DNA of 64,000 nt from an uncultured Acidobacteriia bacterium (GTDB taxonomy: Bacteria > Acidobacteriota > Terriglobia > Bryobacterales > Bryobacteraceae). A program made the translations under genes and the position numbers. Shown one piece after another: positions 52,285 to 61,780 of this stretch. The notes below the pieces were generated by a model. It searched no databases, was not told the DNA's origin, and saw only the letters and a program-made list of their open reading frames with translations. The DNA is taken from the NCBI GenBank assembly GCA_903851195.1, contig CAINNJ010000025.1:62001-126000 (forward strand), in the 5' to 3' direction. Every line of letters starts with the position of its first letter. The stretch's first letter is position 1.

Positions 52285-53408
52285 GCTTTGCCGTGATGCT
52301 TTCGCCTCCAGCCGAGCACGCCACCTGCCAGCGATAACAGCGCAAGACCAAACGTCGAGGGCTCCGGCGTGAACTGAATCGTCCCGAGCAACCCGTCCGC
52401 TTCATTGTTGATACCGGCCGCGAAGTACAACGTGTTCGCATCGAAACCAGTCGCGGCGGCATGGAACGCGATGCCCCAGAGACCGGAATTCACCAGCGGC
52501 GCGCCGTTCGCGCCCGTGATGGTGCCAACGAACGCGCCCGTCGTCGGATTAAACGCGTTGATCCTGCCGTCGCCGAAGTTGCCGACCAGCAGATCGCCGC
52601 CGAACGGCCCGAAGCCGGCCGGAGCCAGCGCGACGCCCCACGGCGCATCCAGATTCGTGTTCGTAATCAGGCGCTGCAGAAAGTTCCCGTTGTTATCGAA
52701 CACGGAAACCACGCCGGTATTCGCATTCGTCGACGCGCGGTGAGTTGTCGGGTTCACCAGCGCGTATTCGATATATAACTTGCCGTTGATTTCCTGGATG
52801 TTATAGGGAGAGTAACCGGAGGGCAACGTAGGATCCACGAAGTTACCCGGCGCGGTGGTCTTACCGAAGGTTGAGTTAAAAACATCCACCTTGCCGTTAC
52901 CGAAATCCGCCGCATACAAAAAATCACTCGTCCCCGCCGTGGCCAGCGCGAGACCGGTATAAGAGGCATGATCCGTAGCCGTAAATTCCACCGCCGCCGT
53001 GGTTCCGGAAGACCCGTTCCACGCGTCGATGGTGCCGCCCAGCGTCGAAAACAGAAACAGCGACTTACCGCCAGCCGGCAACTGGAAACTGCTGGCGGTG
53101 CTGTTGAACACCTGACCTGTCGGTCCCTGCGGAGGCGTTGCGCCGCTTCCAGGCAGGCTCACCACCAGCGCCTGCGGTGTTCCCGCGCCGTTATACAGAG
53201 TCGTGTCGCCGGTGACCTGGTTGGAAACCCAGAACGGACTGGTGGGGCTGGCGGACATTCCCCAGGGGTTCTTCAGATTCGGATCCGTGTTGACAGCAAG
53301 GCCGCTCACGTCCGACACGAGATTCGTCTGGATGTAAGCGGCCGGTGCGAGAGAACTCCCGGCCAGAGTAACTACTCCGAGAGAAAAGATACAACGGAAA
53401 AGAGACAT
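52281..53408 (-). CDS. TIGR03118 family PEP-CTERM protein
   Basis: A 375-residue exported protein. After a signal peptide (LFRCIFSLGVVTLAGSSLAPA) comes a beta-propeller-like domain with the TIGR03118 features TNLVSDVSGLAVNTDPNLKNPWGMSASPTSPFWVSNQVTGDTTLYNG and PWGVALAPAGFGPFGGDLLVGNFGDGRINAF. The end is a PEP-CTERM sorting signal: EPSTFGLALLSLAGGVLGWRRKHHGKA, where EPST precedes a hydrophobic helix and RR. An exosortase would cut and anchor it; none is in the window. CAGGAG lies 8 nt before the ATG. It overlaps the carbonic anhydrase gene by 4 nt. Confidence 0.93.
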   Translation of the reverse strand: MSLFRCIFSLGVVTLAGSSLAPAAYIQTNLVSDVSGLAVNTDPNLKNPWGMSASPTSPFWVSNQVTGDTTLYNGAGTPQALVVSLPGSGATPPQGPTGQVFNSTASSFQLPAGGKSLFLFSTLGGTIDAWNGSSGTTAAVEFTATDHASYTGLALATAGTSDFLYAADFGNGKVDVFNSTFGKTTAPGNFVDPTLPSGYSPYNIQEINGKLYIEYALVNPTTHRASTNANTGVVSVFDNNGNFLQRLITNTNLDAPWGVALAPAGFGPFGGDLLVGNFGDGRINAFNPTTGAFVGTITGANGAPLVNSGLWGIAFHAAATGFDANTLYFAAGINNEADGLLGTIQFTPEPSTFGLALLSLAGGVLGWRRKHHGKA

Positions 53409-53576
53409 GAGAGTACTCCTGAACGCGCCGCAACCCTAAGTAACTCCCGTTGCGGTAGCGATTTCAAGTTCAGTGTATTCTCGCCTCAAAACGGAGGTGT
53501 GAACGAGTTGTAAAACAACTAACCCGAGGGTAACCCGGAGCACAAACCCGGCCTCACGGTTGTTAACCGGAAGCCG

Positions 53577-54530
53577 CTACTTACGGGAAATGCCCCGTTC
53601 CGCCAGCCAGTCCACCAACCGGTCGGTCCACGTCTCCACCGGCGCGCCCGGCTTCTTCGTAGGACGCAGCGCAAACCCATGCTCGCCGTACGAATAAATG
53701 TGCATTTCCGCCGGAATGTGATTCGCTTCCAGTTCCAGATAAAACTTCACGGTCGGCTCCACGTGCGAACGATCGTCGTCGGCACAAACCAGGAACACCG
53801 GCGGCGCGTCTTTGGGAATCGGGAACAGCGCATTCGGCGCAATCTGAATCGGAGTGGTGGCGGGATCGGGTGCCGGCGCGCCGGGTGTCGGCCGGCTCAC
53901 CGAACCCGGGCGATAAAACGGATACACCAGAATATTGAAATCCGGCCGCGAACTCACGCGCTCCACGGGGTCCGGCGACGACGGATTTCCCGCATCGAAC
54001 TTCGTCTCGATCATGCCCGCCACTTCCCCGCCCGCCGAGAATCCGATGAAGCCCAGCCGCGCCGGATCGAACCCCCACTCCTTCGCGCGGCTTCTCACCA
54101 GCCGCACCGAACGCGCCGCATCCGCGTAAACCTCATTCGGCAGCGTGTATTTCGATCCCGGCGCGCGCGCCAGCCGATACTTCAGCACGAAGGCCGCGAT
54201 GCCGCGGGAGTTCAGCCAGTCCGCAATCTCCCAGCCTTCTTTTTCCATCACCAGTTGCGTGTGCCCGCCGCCCGGAGCCACCACCATGGCCGCGCCCGTC
54301 GCCTTCTCCTTCGGCGGCAGAAACACGTAAATGGAAGGGGAGTGCGTCACCGTATAGTTGCCCGGCAACGCGCTGTTTTTGGGACTGACGGAGGGCTTCG
54401 AAACCTCCGCCGCCGTGATGCCTTCCGAGCCCGGCGCGCCGTTCGGCCAGAGCTTGATCTCTTCCCCCCGCTCGGCACACAGCGCGGGCAGCGCCGCCAC
54501 ACAGCAAACGACAAAAGCGCGAAGTCTCAT
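53577..54530 (-). CDS. Exported alpha/beta hydrolase (esterase/acetyl-xylan-esterase-like)
   Basis: A 317-residue secreted hydrolase with signal peptide MRLRAFVVCCVAALPALCA. PKEKATGAAMVVAPGGGHTQLVMEKEG is the oxyanion region of the BD-FAE/acetyl-esterase group. The nucleophile elbow GFSAGGEVAG carries the catalytic Ser. VFLVCADDDRSHVEPTVKFY supplies the Asp, and SYGEHGFALRP the His. It probably deacylates a carbohydrate or small ester outside the cytoplasm. It is transcribed alone on the minus strand, 34 nt after the parvulin gene. Confidence 0.9.
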   Translation of the reverse strand: MRLRAFVVCCVAALPALCAERGEEIKLWPNGAPGSEGITAAEVSKPSVSPKNSALPGNYTVTHSPSIYVFLPPKEKATGAAMVVAPGGGHTQLVMEKEGWEIADWLNSRGIAAFVLKYRLARAPGSKYTLPNEVYADAARSVRLVRSRAKEWGFDPARLGFIGFSAGGEVAGMIETKFDAGNPSSPDPVERVSSRPDFNILVYPFYRPGSVSRPTPGAPAPDPATTPIQIAPNALFPIPKDAPPVFLVCADDDRSHVEPTVKFYLELEANHIPAEMHIYSYGEHGFALRPTKKPGAPVETWTDRLVDWLAERGISRK

Positions 54531-54564
54531 AGGTTCGCGGTCACTGTATCACAGCGCCTGCCAG

Positions 54565-55602
54565 CTATTTCTTCGGACTGCTCGCGCCGGCGAAAACGTT
54601 CCGCGCCATCGCGTCCACCACTTTCGCCTCATTCCGCGCGATCTCGTAATACGCCGTCTTCAGCAGCTGATCTTTCCGTTCGAGCAGTGTTTCCCGAATC
54701 GATTGCTGCGCCCGCGGATCGCTCAGATCCCGCTGCCCCGCCGGCTCCTTCGAAATCATCTTCAGCAACCGGTAACCTTCCGGCGTGTGGATGATGGGCG
54801 ACAACTGCCCCGGAGCCAGCGACAGCACCAGCTTCCGCAGCTCCGGACTGGTCTTATCCAGATTCGACTCCGGCATGAAACCCAGATCGCCGCCGTTCGG
54901 CGTGGTCTGCGGATCTTCCGAATAATTCTGCGCGAGCATCGCGAAGTCCTCTCCCTGCCGCACCCGCGCCTCGATCGCCTTGATCTTCCGCGCCGCTTCT
55001 TCTTCCGTCTTCGCTTTATCGTTCTTCAGATTGCGCACGTTCGGATCCGCATGCGGCGTCACCACGATCTGCGCCATGTGCACCTGCGGCTCCGGCACGT
55101 TGAAGCTGCCCCGGTTGGCGTTGTAAAACGCGGCGACGTCGGCGTCGCTGATATTGATCTTCGACGTGATGTCTTTGTTAAAGAGCTTCTTCACGCTCTC
55201 GTCCTTGCGGATGCGCGCCTTCAGCTCGGCCAGCGTCAGCCCCCACTGCTGCAGCTGTTTATCGAATTCTTCTTTCGTGTAGGGCGTCTTCAGCTCGTTC
55301 AGGCGCGCCTCCACGTCGGCGTCGGTCGCCACCAGCCCGGCCTTCTCGGCGCGCTGCAGCATGATCTCGTTATCGATCAGCGACCGCAGCACCTCCAGCC
55401 GCCGCAACTGGACCTGGTCTTCGCTCTCCCCCTCGCCCTTGCCGGGAAACTGAGATTTGTATGTGCGGTCCACCTCGGCATAAAGCACCGGGCGCCCGTT
55501 GACCGTCGCCGCGACATCCGGCCCGATCGAATTCCCACAACCCGCCAGAAAGGCGCAACTGCTCACGATTACGGCCGTCGCCGCACTCCAGAGGATCTTC
55601 AT
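54565..55602 (-). CDS. Parvulin-type peptidylprolyl isomerase lipoprotein (SurA/PrsA-like)
   Basis: A 345-residue lipoprotein chaperone. The lipobox is L-A-G-C (FLAGC, Cys near residue 22). A SurA-like N-terminal helical domain follows (VNGRPVLYAEVDRTYKSQF, then RSLIDNEIMLQRAEKAGL). A parvulin rotamase domain is seen from about 172 (VHMAQIVVTPHAD ... FAMLAQNYSEDPQTTPNGGDLGFMPESNLD ... LSLAPGQLSPIIHTPEGYRLLKM). It acts in the periplasm on outer-membrane or exported proteins. It is divergent from a Gfo/Idh/MocA gene, with a palindromic -10 shared between them. Confidence 0.9.
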   Translation of the reverse strand: MKILWSAATAVIVSSCAFLAGCGNSIGPDVAATVNGRPVLYAEVDRTYKSQFPGKGEGESEDQVQLRRLEVLRSLIDNEIMLQRAEKAGLVATDADVEARLNELKTPYTKEEFDKQLQQWGLTLAELKARIRKDESVKKLFNKDITSKINISDADVAAFYNANRGSFNVPEPQVHMAQIVVTPHADPNVRNLKNDKAKTEEEAARKIKAIEARVRQGEDFAMLAQNYSEDPQTTPNGGDLGFMPESNLDKTSPELRKLVLSLAPGQLSPIIHTPEGYRLLKMISKEPAGQRDLSDPRAQQSIRETLLERKDQLLKTAYYEIARNEAKVVDAMARNVFAGASSPKK

Positions 55603-55611
55603 CGATGAACC

Positions 55612-55625
55612 CTCATTATAATGAG
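55612..55625. promoter_or_regulatory. Palindromic shared -10 between divergent genes
   Basis: CTCATTATAATGAG is a perfect 14-bp palindrome in the 32-bp gap between the parvulin gene and a Gfo/Idh/MocA gene. It gives TATAAT on both strands (55617-55622 plus, 55615-55620 minus). Leaders would be very short. No clear -35 is seen on either side. Confidence 0.4.
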
Positions 55626-55634
55626 CGGTAACCC

Positions 55635-56639
55635 ATGAGAGTAGGAATTATCGGAACGGGAGCGATTTCCCACAAACACGCCCAGGCGTACAAGAACATC
55701 GGCTTCCGCATCACAGCCTGCACCGACATCAACGAAAAGTACGGCCAGGCCTTCGCCGCGCAGCACGGCGGCGTCTTCGTCCCCACCTACGAAGAGCTCT
55801 GCCGGCACCCCGAAGTCGACTACGTGGACGTTTGCACCTTCCCCGATTTCCGCCTGCAGCCCCTCCGCATCTGCGCCGAAACCGGCAAACACATCCAGGT
55901 CCAGAAGCCCATCTCCACCAGCTTCGCCACCGCCCGCGAGATGGTGGAGACCGCGCGCAACGCCGGCATCGTGCTCGGCGTGGTCAGCCAGCACCGCTTT
56001 GACGATTCCACCCTGTTCCTCAAACGCGCCATCGACGCCGGCCGTCTGGGCAAACTCATCCAGTGCGACGCCTACGTGAAGTGGTTCCGCTCCGCCGAAT
56101 ACTACAGCCGCCCGATTAAAGGCAGTTGGGCCGTGGAAGGCGGCGGCGCGCTGATCAACCAGGCGATCCACCAGATCGACGTCCTCCGCTGGCTCGCCGG
56201 CCCGGTCGAACAACTCACGGCCATGTGGCAACTGGGCGCGCTCCACAAGATCGAGTCCGAAGACGTCGTCAACGCTCTTCTCCGCTACAGCAACGGCGCC
56301 ACGGGCGTGATTCAGGCCTCCACCGCCATGTGGCCCGGCTACTCGGAACGCGTGGAAATTCACGGCTCCAAAGGCACCGCCATTCTTACCGGCGATAAGC
56401 TCACGCACTGGGATGTGCAGGACGACGAGGAGTCCTCGGCAGCCGACCCCGCGCCGGTCGCGAAAGAAGTCGCCTCCGGAGCTTCCGATCCCATGGCTAT
56501 CTCCCTCGAACCCTTTGAACGCCAGTTCCTCGATTTCGCCGACGCCATCAAAAACAAACGGAAACCGCTGGTCTCCGGCGAAGAAGGCTGCGACGCGCTG
56601 GAAATCGTGGAGCGCATTTACGCCTACTGCCGCGGCTGA
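55635..56639 (+). CDS. Gfo/Idh/MocA family oxidoreductase
   Basis: A 334-residue cytoplasmic oxidoreductase. RVGIIGTGAISHKHAQAYKNIGF is the dinucleotide-binding loop. The catalytic-lysine motif reads Q-K-P (IQVQKPISTSF) rather than EKP. AVEGGGALINQAIHQIDVLRWL is the conserved C-terminal-domain segment with the active-site His. No signal peptide is seen. It starts 32 bp from the divergent parvulin gene. It is followed by two short hairpins and hemL after 57 nt. The substrate is unknown; this sequence type is common in sugar and inositol metabolism. Confidence 0.9.
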   Translation: MRVGIIGTGAISHKHAQAYKNIGFRITACTDINEKYGQAFAAQHGGVFVPTYEELCRHPEVDYVDVCTFPDFRLQPLRICAETGKHIQVQKPISTSFATAREMVETARNAGIVLGVVSQHRFDDSTLFLKRAIDAGRLGKLIQCDAYVKWFRSAEYYSRPIKGSWAVEGGGALINQAIHQIDVLRWLAGPVEQLTAMWQLGALHKIESEDVVNALLRYSNGATGVIQASTAMWPGYSERVEIHGSKGTAILTGDKLTHWDVQDDEESSAADPAPVAKEVASGASDPMAISLEPFERQFLDFADAIKNKRKPLVSGEEGCDALEIVERIYAYCRG

Positions 56640-56696
56640 GTTGGCGCGAAGCGCCACGGCCATCCGGCGATGGCCGATTGAGTATCCTCAAAGTCA

Positions 56697-57968
56697 GTGA
56701 AACCCGAACGATCTCAGGAACTCTTCGACCGCGCCCGGCTCTCCATCCCCGGCGGCGTGAATTCGCCGGTGCGCGCCTGGCGCGGCGTCGGCGGCACGCC
56801 CCGCTTCATCGCCCGCGGCCAGGGCGCGCACCTCTTCGATGTCGACGACAACGAGTACATCGATTACATCGGTTCCTGGGGCCCTCTGCTCATCGGCCAT
56901 CGCCATCCGGAGATCCTCGACGCCATTCAGGAAGCCCTGACCCGCGGCACCAGTTTCGGCGCGCCCACGGAACTCGAAGTCGAACTGGCCGAGACCATCC
57001 GCGCCATGGTGCCCTCCATGCAGATGGTGCGCCTGGTCAATTCCGGCACCGAAGCCACCATGAGCGCCCTGCGCGTCGCCCGCGGCTTCACCGGCCGCGA
57101 CATCACCATCAAGTTCGAAGGCTGCTATCACGGCCACGTGGATTCCCTGCTCGTGAAGGCCGGCTCCGGCGTCGCCACGCTCGGCCTGCCGGATTCCCCC
57201 GGCGTCCCCAAAGGCTTCAGCGACACCACCATCACCGTCCCGTTCAACAACGTGGAAGCCGTGGAAGAGGCCTTCCGCGCGCATGGCGACAAGATCGCCG
57301 GCATCATCGTGGAGCCCGTCTGCGGCAACATGGGCTGCATCCCGCCCAACGCCGGTTTTCTGGAAAGCCTGCGCCGCATCTGCGACCAGTACCAGTCCCT
57401 GCTGATCTTCGATGAAGTGATGACCGGCTTCCGCGTCTCGCCCGGTGGCGCGCAGCAGTTGTACAACATCAGACCGGACCTCACCACGCTCGGCAAGGTC
57501 ATCGGCGGCGGCCTGCCCATCGCCGCCTACGGAGGACGCGCGGACATCATGATGTTCGTGGCGCCCAGCGGCCCCATCTACCAGGCGGGCACGCTCTCCG
57601 GCAATCCGCTCGCGGTCGCCGCCGGTCTCGCCATGCTCCGGCACATTCAGAACAACCCCGGCATTTACGATCAACTGAACCGCAATACGTCCCTGCTCGC
57701 CGCCTGCGCGCCGGAAAACGTCACGGTCAACCGCATCGGCTCCATGATGACCTGGTTCTTCACCGATCAGGACGTCACCGATTACGATTCCGCCAAGACC
57801 AGCAACACCGCGCAGTTCGGCAAATTCTTCCACGCCATGCTGGAGCGCGGCATCTATCTGCCGCCCTCGCAGTACGAAGCGTTGTTCGTTTCCGCGGCGC
57901 ATACCGACGCCGATATCGAACGCACCGTGGATGCCGCGAAAGAGAGTTTCGCAATCGCCGTGAGTTAG
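56697..57968 (+). CDS. hemL: Glutamate-1-semialdehyde 2,1-aminomutase
   Basis: A 423-residue PLP enzyme that makes 5-aminolevulinate from glutamate-1-semialdehyde for haem and other tetrapyrroles. It begins with GTG at 56697 ([27 protein letters not shown], the usual start). [20 protein letters not shown] binds the phosphate, [10 protein letters not shown] carries the stacking Tyr, and the PLP lysine is K267 in [18 protein letters not shown]. Length and motifs are complete. It is cytoplasmic. Its stop overlaps the convergent ADOP gene by 4 nt. Confidence 0.96.
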   Translation: MKPERSQELFDRARLSIPGGVNSPVRAWRGVGGTPRFIARGQGAHLFDVDDNEYIDYIGSWGPLLIGHRHPEILDAIQEALTRGTSFGAPTELEVELAETIRAMVPSMQMVRLVNSGTEATMSALRVARGFTGRDITIKFEGCYHGHVDSLLVKAGSGVATLGLPDSPGVPKGFSDTTITVPFNNVEAVEEAFRAHGDKIAGIIVEPVCGNMGCIPPNAGFLESLRRICDQYQSLLIFDEVMTGFRVSPGGAQQLYNIRPDLTTLGKVIGGGLPIAAYGGRADIMMFVAPSGPIYQAGTLSGNPLAVAAGLAMLRHIQNNPGIYDQLNRNTSLLAACAPENVTVNRIGSMMTWFFTDQDVTDYDSAKTSNTAQFGKFFHAMLERGIYLPPSQYEALFVSAAHTDADIERTVDAAKESFAIAVS

Positions 57969-60403
57969 TCTTCCCGCAGCGCCGCCAGCGGATTCACGCG
58001 GGCGGCGCGACGTGCCGGCACCAGCAACGCGATCACCGCCACCCCCGTAAACAGCATCCCCGCAGCCACGAACGTCGCCGGATCCACCGGCTTCACCCCG
58101 AACAGCAGATACCCGAAAACACGCGACAGCGCCATTCCGGCCACCAGCCCCACCACAACCCCCGCCGCGATCAGCCGCAGACCTTCCGCCAGCACCAGGT
58201 TCCGAATCGCGCTCTGCCCCGCCCCGACCGCACTCCGAATCGCCAACTCCCGCCGCCGCGCCGTCACCGATAATGACAGCAATCCATAAATCCCGATCAC
58301 GCTCAGCACCACGCCCACCGCCGCAAAGCCCGCCAGCAACTCCATCGCGAAGTTCCGCGACGCCAGCGAATCGTCCCGAATCCGTTCCAGCGTTCGGATA
58401 TGTTCCACCGCCGCCGTGGGATTGATGGCGCGCAACTCCTTCTGAACGGTCACCAGCAGAGAGCGCGGGTCGGCCTCGGTGCGCAGCACCAGATCCTTCG
58501 AAAACGCGCCCGCCTGAAACAGCGGCAGATAGAGTTCCGGTTCGGCCGGTTGCGTCAGATCCACCGTGCGCCCGTTGCTCACCACACCGGCAATTTCCAG
58601 CGGCTTGTTGCTGCGCCCTCCCATCCAGATCTTCTTTCCGACGGCGCTCGCGTGCGGGAAATACCGCTCCGCCAGTGCACGATTCACAATCGCCACCGGC
58701 GGCGCCTTCTGATCGTCTGTCGTGCGAAAATCGCGGCCCTCCGCAATCGCGGTTCCCAGCAGGGCGAAGTATCCCGGCGTCACCGATCGCATTGGCACGG
58801 CCACGCGATCGCTCTGCTTCCCCGCTTCCGGCTGACCCTCCATCTCCACTCGCCCCGGCCAGCTGTTTCCGGTCAGCGGCACGCCCCACGCAAACGCCGC
58901 CCCTTTCACGCCGGGCAGCGACCCGATGCGCTCCAGCGCGCGGCGATGGAAGCTGGAATAATCCCCCTCCATGGAAGTCACCGTCATGGTGACCAGGCGG
59001 CTCAGATCGTAGCCCGGCTGCACGTTGGAAAGATTGATCATCGTCCGCACCAGCAGCCCCGCGCCCACCATCAGGGCCAGCGTCAGCGCAGTCTGGAACA
59101 CCGTCACCGCGCGCAACAACCGGCTCTCGCCTCTGCCCGTGCTGCTCCGCGGTCCGGAACCCTTCAGCGCATCCGCCGGATCCACTCGCGAAGCCCGGAT
59201 CGCCGGCAGCAGCCCCGCCAGCAAAGCGGCGAGGATCGCCGCGCCAAACGCGCACGCCAGCACCGGCAAACCGGTCGTGACGGCATCCAGACGCGGGATC
59301 GCATGCCCGCCGATCTGCCGGAACACGCGAACCGCCCCGAACGCCAGCAGCATGCCGAAAATGCCGCCCGGCACTGCCAGCAGCAGGCTTTCCGTCGCCG
59401 CCTGGCGCAGTAGCGCGCCGCGCCGCACTCCCAGCGCCACGCGCACCGCGTACTCCTGCCGTCTTCGCAAACCGCGCACCAGCAGCAGCGCCGCCGCGTT
59501 GCTGCACGCGATCAGCAGCACCAGCGCCGCCGCTCCCAACAGCGGCAGCAGGATTCTTCCGCCATCGCGATTCATCTCATCGATCAAAGGCTCCATCCGC
59601 GGCGCCACACCCGCGAACTCCGGCTCGCCCTGCGCTTCCCGCGCCGCCATCACGGTCAGTTCACTCTCCGCCTGCGGCAGCGTTGCGCCCGCCTGCAGAC
59701 GCCCCACAAGGTCCCAGGCGGGGTCCTTCAGAAACTTTGGATCCACCGTGGCCGGAACCCAGTAATCCACCGTGGCATTCACGTCGTAATTCGGCTCCTG
59801 CGAGGCGCCGGGCGACGGCAGGAATCGCGCCCCGCGCTGCATGACGCCGATCACCACCGGGGCCGCGGCGCGCCGGTCCATGCGAATCGACTTGCCCAGG
59901 ATTTGCCGGTCGCCATGGAAAGCGCGCTGCCAGAAGTCATACCCGAGTACGATTACCGGCGACGCTGTGGCCCCGGAATCGGGCGCCTCTTCCGGGGAGA
60001 ACGTACGGCCCAATTCCGTGCGCAACCCGAGCACGCGGAAATAATCCCGGCTCACGGCCATGCCCTCCATGGACTGGCTGCCGGTCGGCGTAATCAGAAA
60101 GCCGAAGCCCCAGCGGTACGCCGCCAGCCCGCCCAGCTTCTTCGCTTCCTTCCGCCACTCCTGCCACTGTGCCGCCGGCCAGCCACGCGGCTGACCCGCT
60201 GTCTTTCCGTCCGTCCGTTCCGGCGGAATCAGCACCAGACGCTCCGGCGCCCGGTAGGGCGGTGGCGTCAGCAGCACGCCCTGGATCAGGCTGAAAACAG
60301 CCGTGGTGGCCCCGATGCCCAAAGCCAGCGTCACCACCAGCAGCGCGGTAAAGCCGGTCTGCCTGGCCAGCATCCGCGCACCCAGCCGAATATCCTGCCA
60401 CAT
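57965..60403 (-). CDS. ADOP-family ABC transporter permease (orphan, no PadR)
   Basis: An 812-residue inner-membrane permease with the duplicated MacB/FtsX layout. [45 protein letters not shown] starts the first block and [30 protein letters not shown] ends its FtsX part. The second block begins near [24 protein letters not shown] and closes with [18 protein letters not shown]. It lacks the charged N-terminal cap seen in the other ADOP gene and no PadR gene is adjacent. It lies 48 nt after an exported amidohydrolase gene on the same strand, so the two may be cotranscribed. Confidence 0.93.
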   Translation of the reverse strand: MWQDIRLGARMLARQTGFTALLVVTLALGIGATTAVFSLIQGVLLTPPPYRAPERLVLIPPERTDGKTAGQPRGWPAAQWQEWRKEAKKLGGLAAYRWGFGFLITPTGSQSMEGMAVSRDYFRVLGLRTELGRTFSPEEAPDSGATASPVIVLGYDFWQRAFHGDRQILGKSIRMDRRAAAPVVIGVMQRGARFLPSPGASQEPNYDVNATVDYWVPATVDPKFLKDPAWDLVGRLQAGATLPQAESELTVMAAREAQGEPEFAGVAPRMEPLIDEMNRDGGRILLPLLGAAALVLLIACSNAAALLLVRGLRRRQEYAVRVALGVRRGALLRQAATESLLLAVPGGIFGMLLAFGAVRVFRQIGGHAIPRLDAVTTGLPVLACAFGAAILAALLAGLLPAIRASRVDPADALKGSGPRSSTGRGESRLLRAVTVFQTALTLALMVGAGLLVRTMINLSNVQPGYDLSRLVTMTVTSMEGDYSSFHRRALERIGSLPGVKGAAFAWGVPLTGNSWPGRVEMEGQPEAGKQSDRVAVPMRSVTPGYFALLGTAIAEGRDFRTTDDQKAPPVAIVNRALAERYFPHASAVGKKIWMGGRSNKPLEIAGVVSNGRTVDLTQPAEPELYLPLFQAGAFSKDLVLRTEADPRSLLVTVQKELRAINPTAAVEHIRTLERIRDDSLASRNFAMELLAGFAAVGVVLSVIGIYGLLSLSVTARRRELAIRSAVGAGQSAIRNLVLAEGLRLIAAGVVVGLVAGMALSRVFGYLLFGVKPVDPATFVAAGMLFTGVAVIALLVPARRAARVNPLAALRED

Positions 60404-60451
60404 TCCTGGAACCTCTGCACGCTCGGACGATGTCGCAGCCCGATCGGTTAG

Positions 60452-61744
60452 CTACTTTTTATGAATCACGCCTTCTTTCATCACGAAAGAAACCCGCTCC
60501 GTGACCGTGATATCTTTCGAAGGATCGCCCGGCACCGCCACCACATCGGCGCTCTTCCCCTTCTCCAGCGTCCCCGCGATGTTCGAAATCCCCAGCAGTT
60601 CCGCATCCACCGAAGTCCCCGCCCGCAGCGCGTCCAGCGGCTTCATCCCCAGTTTCACCATCAGCCCGAACTCTTTCGCGTTCAGCCCGTGCGGTTCCAC
60701 CCCCGCGTCCGTCCCCAGCCCGACAACCACGCCCTTCTGCACGGCTTTGGTGAACATTAGCGAAACGCTGGCTACCGCCTGCCGGATCTTCACCACGATC
60801 TCCGGCGGAAAGTAAACGCCGTGCTCCAGCTTGTCGTCCAGCCACCACCCGGCCATCAGCGTCGGCACCAGCACCGTGCCCTTCGCCTTCATCATGTCCA
60901 GCGCCTCGTCGTCCAGAAACGACCCGTGCTCGATGGAATCGATCCCCGCCCGGATCGCCCGCTTCGCCCCGGTCGCGCCATGCGCATGGGCTGCGGTCTT
61001 GCGGCGCAACGCGTGCGCCTCCTCCACCAGCGCGTCCAGTTCCGCCTGCGTCAGTTGCGGCGTATCCACATCGTCGGTCAGCGACAGCACGCCGCCCGTG
61101 GCGCACGTCTTAATCACGTCCGCGCCGTATTTAATGTCCAGCCGCACCGCCCGCCGCGCCTCTTCCGCGCCATTGATCACGCCGTCTTCCGGCCCGCTCT
61201 CCCGTCCGAACAGCCCCTGCCGGAAGCCCGCCGCATCGTCGCAATGCCCGCCCGTGCTCCCGATCGCATGCACCGCCACCAGCATGCGCGGCCCCACAAT
61301 CTTCCCGTCCCGAATCGCATTGCGCAGTCCGATATCGATAAAGTTCGCGCCGCCCACATCCCGCACCGTGGTGAACCCGGCAAGCAGCGTCTTCCGCGCA
61401 TTCTCGGACGCGTCCAGCGCCTGCTCCGCCACCGTCTTCCGGAAGCCGTCGATGGTCTGCTGCTTCCAGTCGTCGCTCTGCATCATCGAGAGGTGCGTGT
61501 GCGCATCCATGAATCCGGGCAATAACGTGGAATCGCCCAAATCGATGGTTTCCGCATCGCGCGGAATCGCCGCGCCCGCGCCCACCCCTGTAATCTTTCC
61601 GTCCGTCACCACCACCAGCCCGGGCGCGACCACCGCTCCGGACTTCCCGTCGAACATCCGCGCGGCCTTCAGGACCACCGGTTTCGTGGCCTCCGCGGCC
61701 TGCGCCGCGATCACCGTAAACAGCAGAAAAAGCAAGCGTTGCAT
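60452..61744 (-). CDS. Exported metal-dependent amidohydrolase (imidazolonepropionase/prolidase-like)
   Basis: A 430-residue exported hydrolase. The ATG at 61744 gives signal peptide MQRLLFLLFTVIAAQAAEA. The open frame continues far upstream but lies opposite the MscS gene and is not credible. H82-T-H84 (GFMDAHTHL), the Lys in DVIKTCATGG (to be carboxylated), AAHAHG, IEHG and GTDAG give the standard binuclear metal site. Relatives include secreted Xaa-Pro dipeptidases and imidazolonepropionase-like enzymes. It is divergent from MscS with a 36-bp gap, and precedes the orphan ADOP permease. Confidence 0.92.
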   Translation of the reverse strand: MQRLLFLLFTVIAAQAAEATKPVVLKAARMFDGKSGAVVAPGLVVVTDGKITGVGAGAAIPRDAETIDLGDSTLLPGFMDAHTHLSMMQSDDWKQQTIDGFRKTVAEQALDASENARKTLLAGFTTVRDVGGANFIDIGLRNAIRDGKIVGPRMLVAVHAIGSTGGHCDDAAGFRQGLFGRESGPEDGVINGAEEARRAVRLDIKYGADVIKTCATGGVLSLTDDVDTPQLTQAELDALVEEAHALRRKTAAHAHGATGAKRAIRAGIDSIEHGSFLDDEALDMMKAKGTVLVPTLMAGWWLDDKLEHGVYFPPEIVVKIRQAVASVSLMFTKAVQKGVVVGLGTDAGVEPHGLNAKEFGLMVKLGMKPLDALRAGTSVDAELLGISNIAGTLEKGKSADVVAVPGDPSKDITVTERVSFVMKEGVIHKK

Positions 61745-61780
61745 CGTGTGTACCAGAGTCTCATACAGGGGGCCGTTAGA

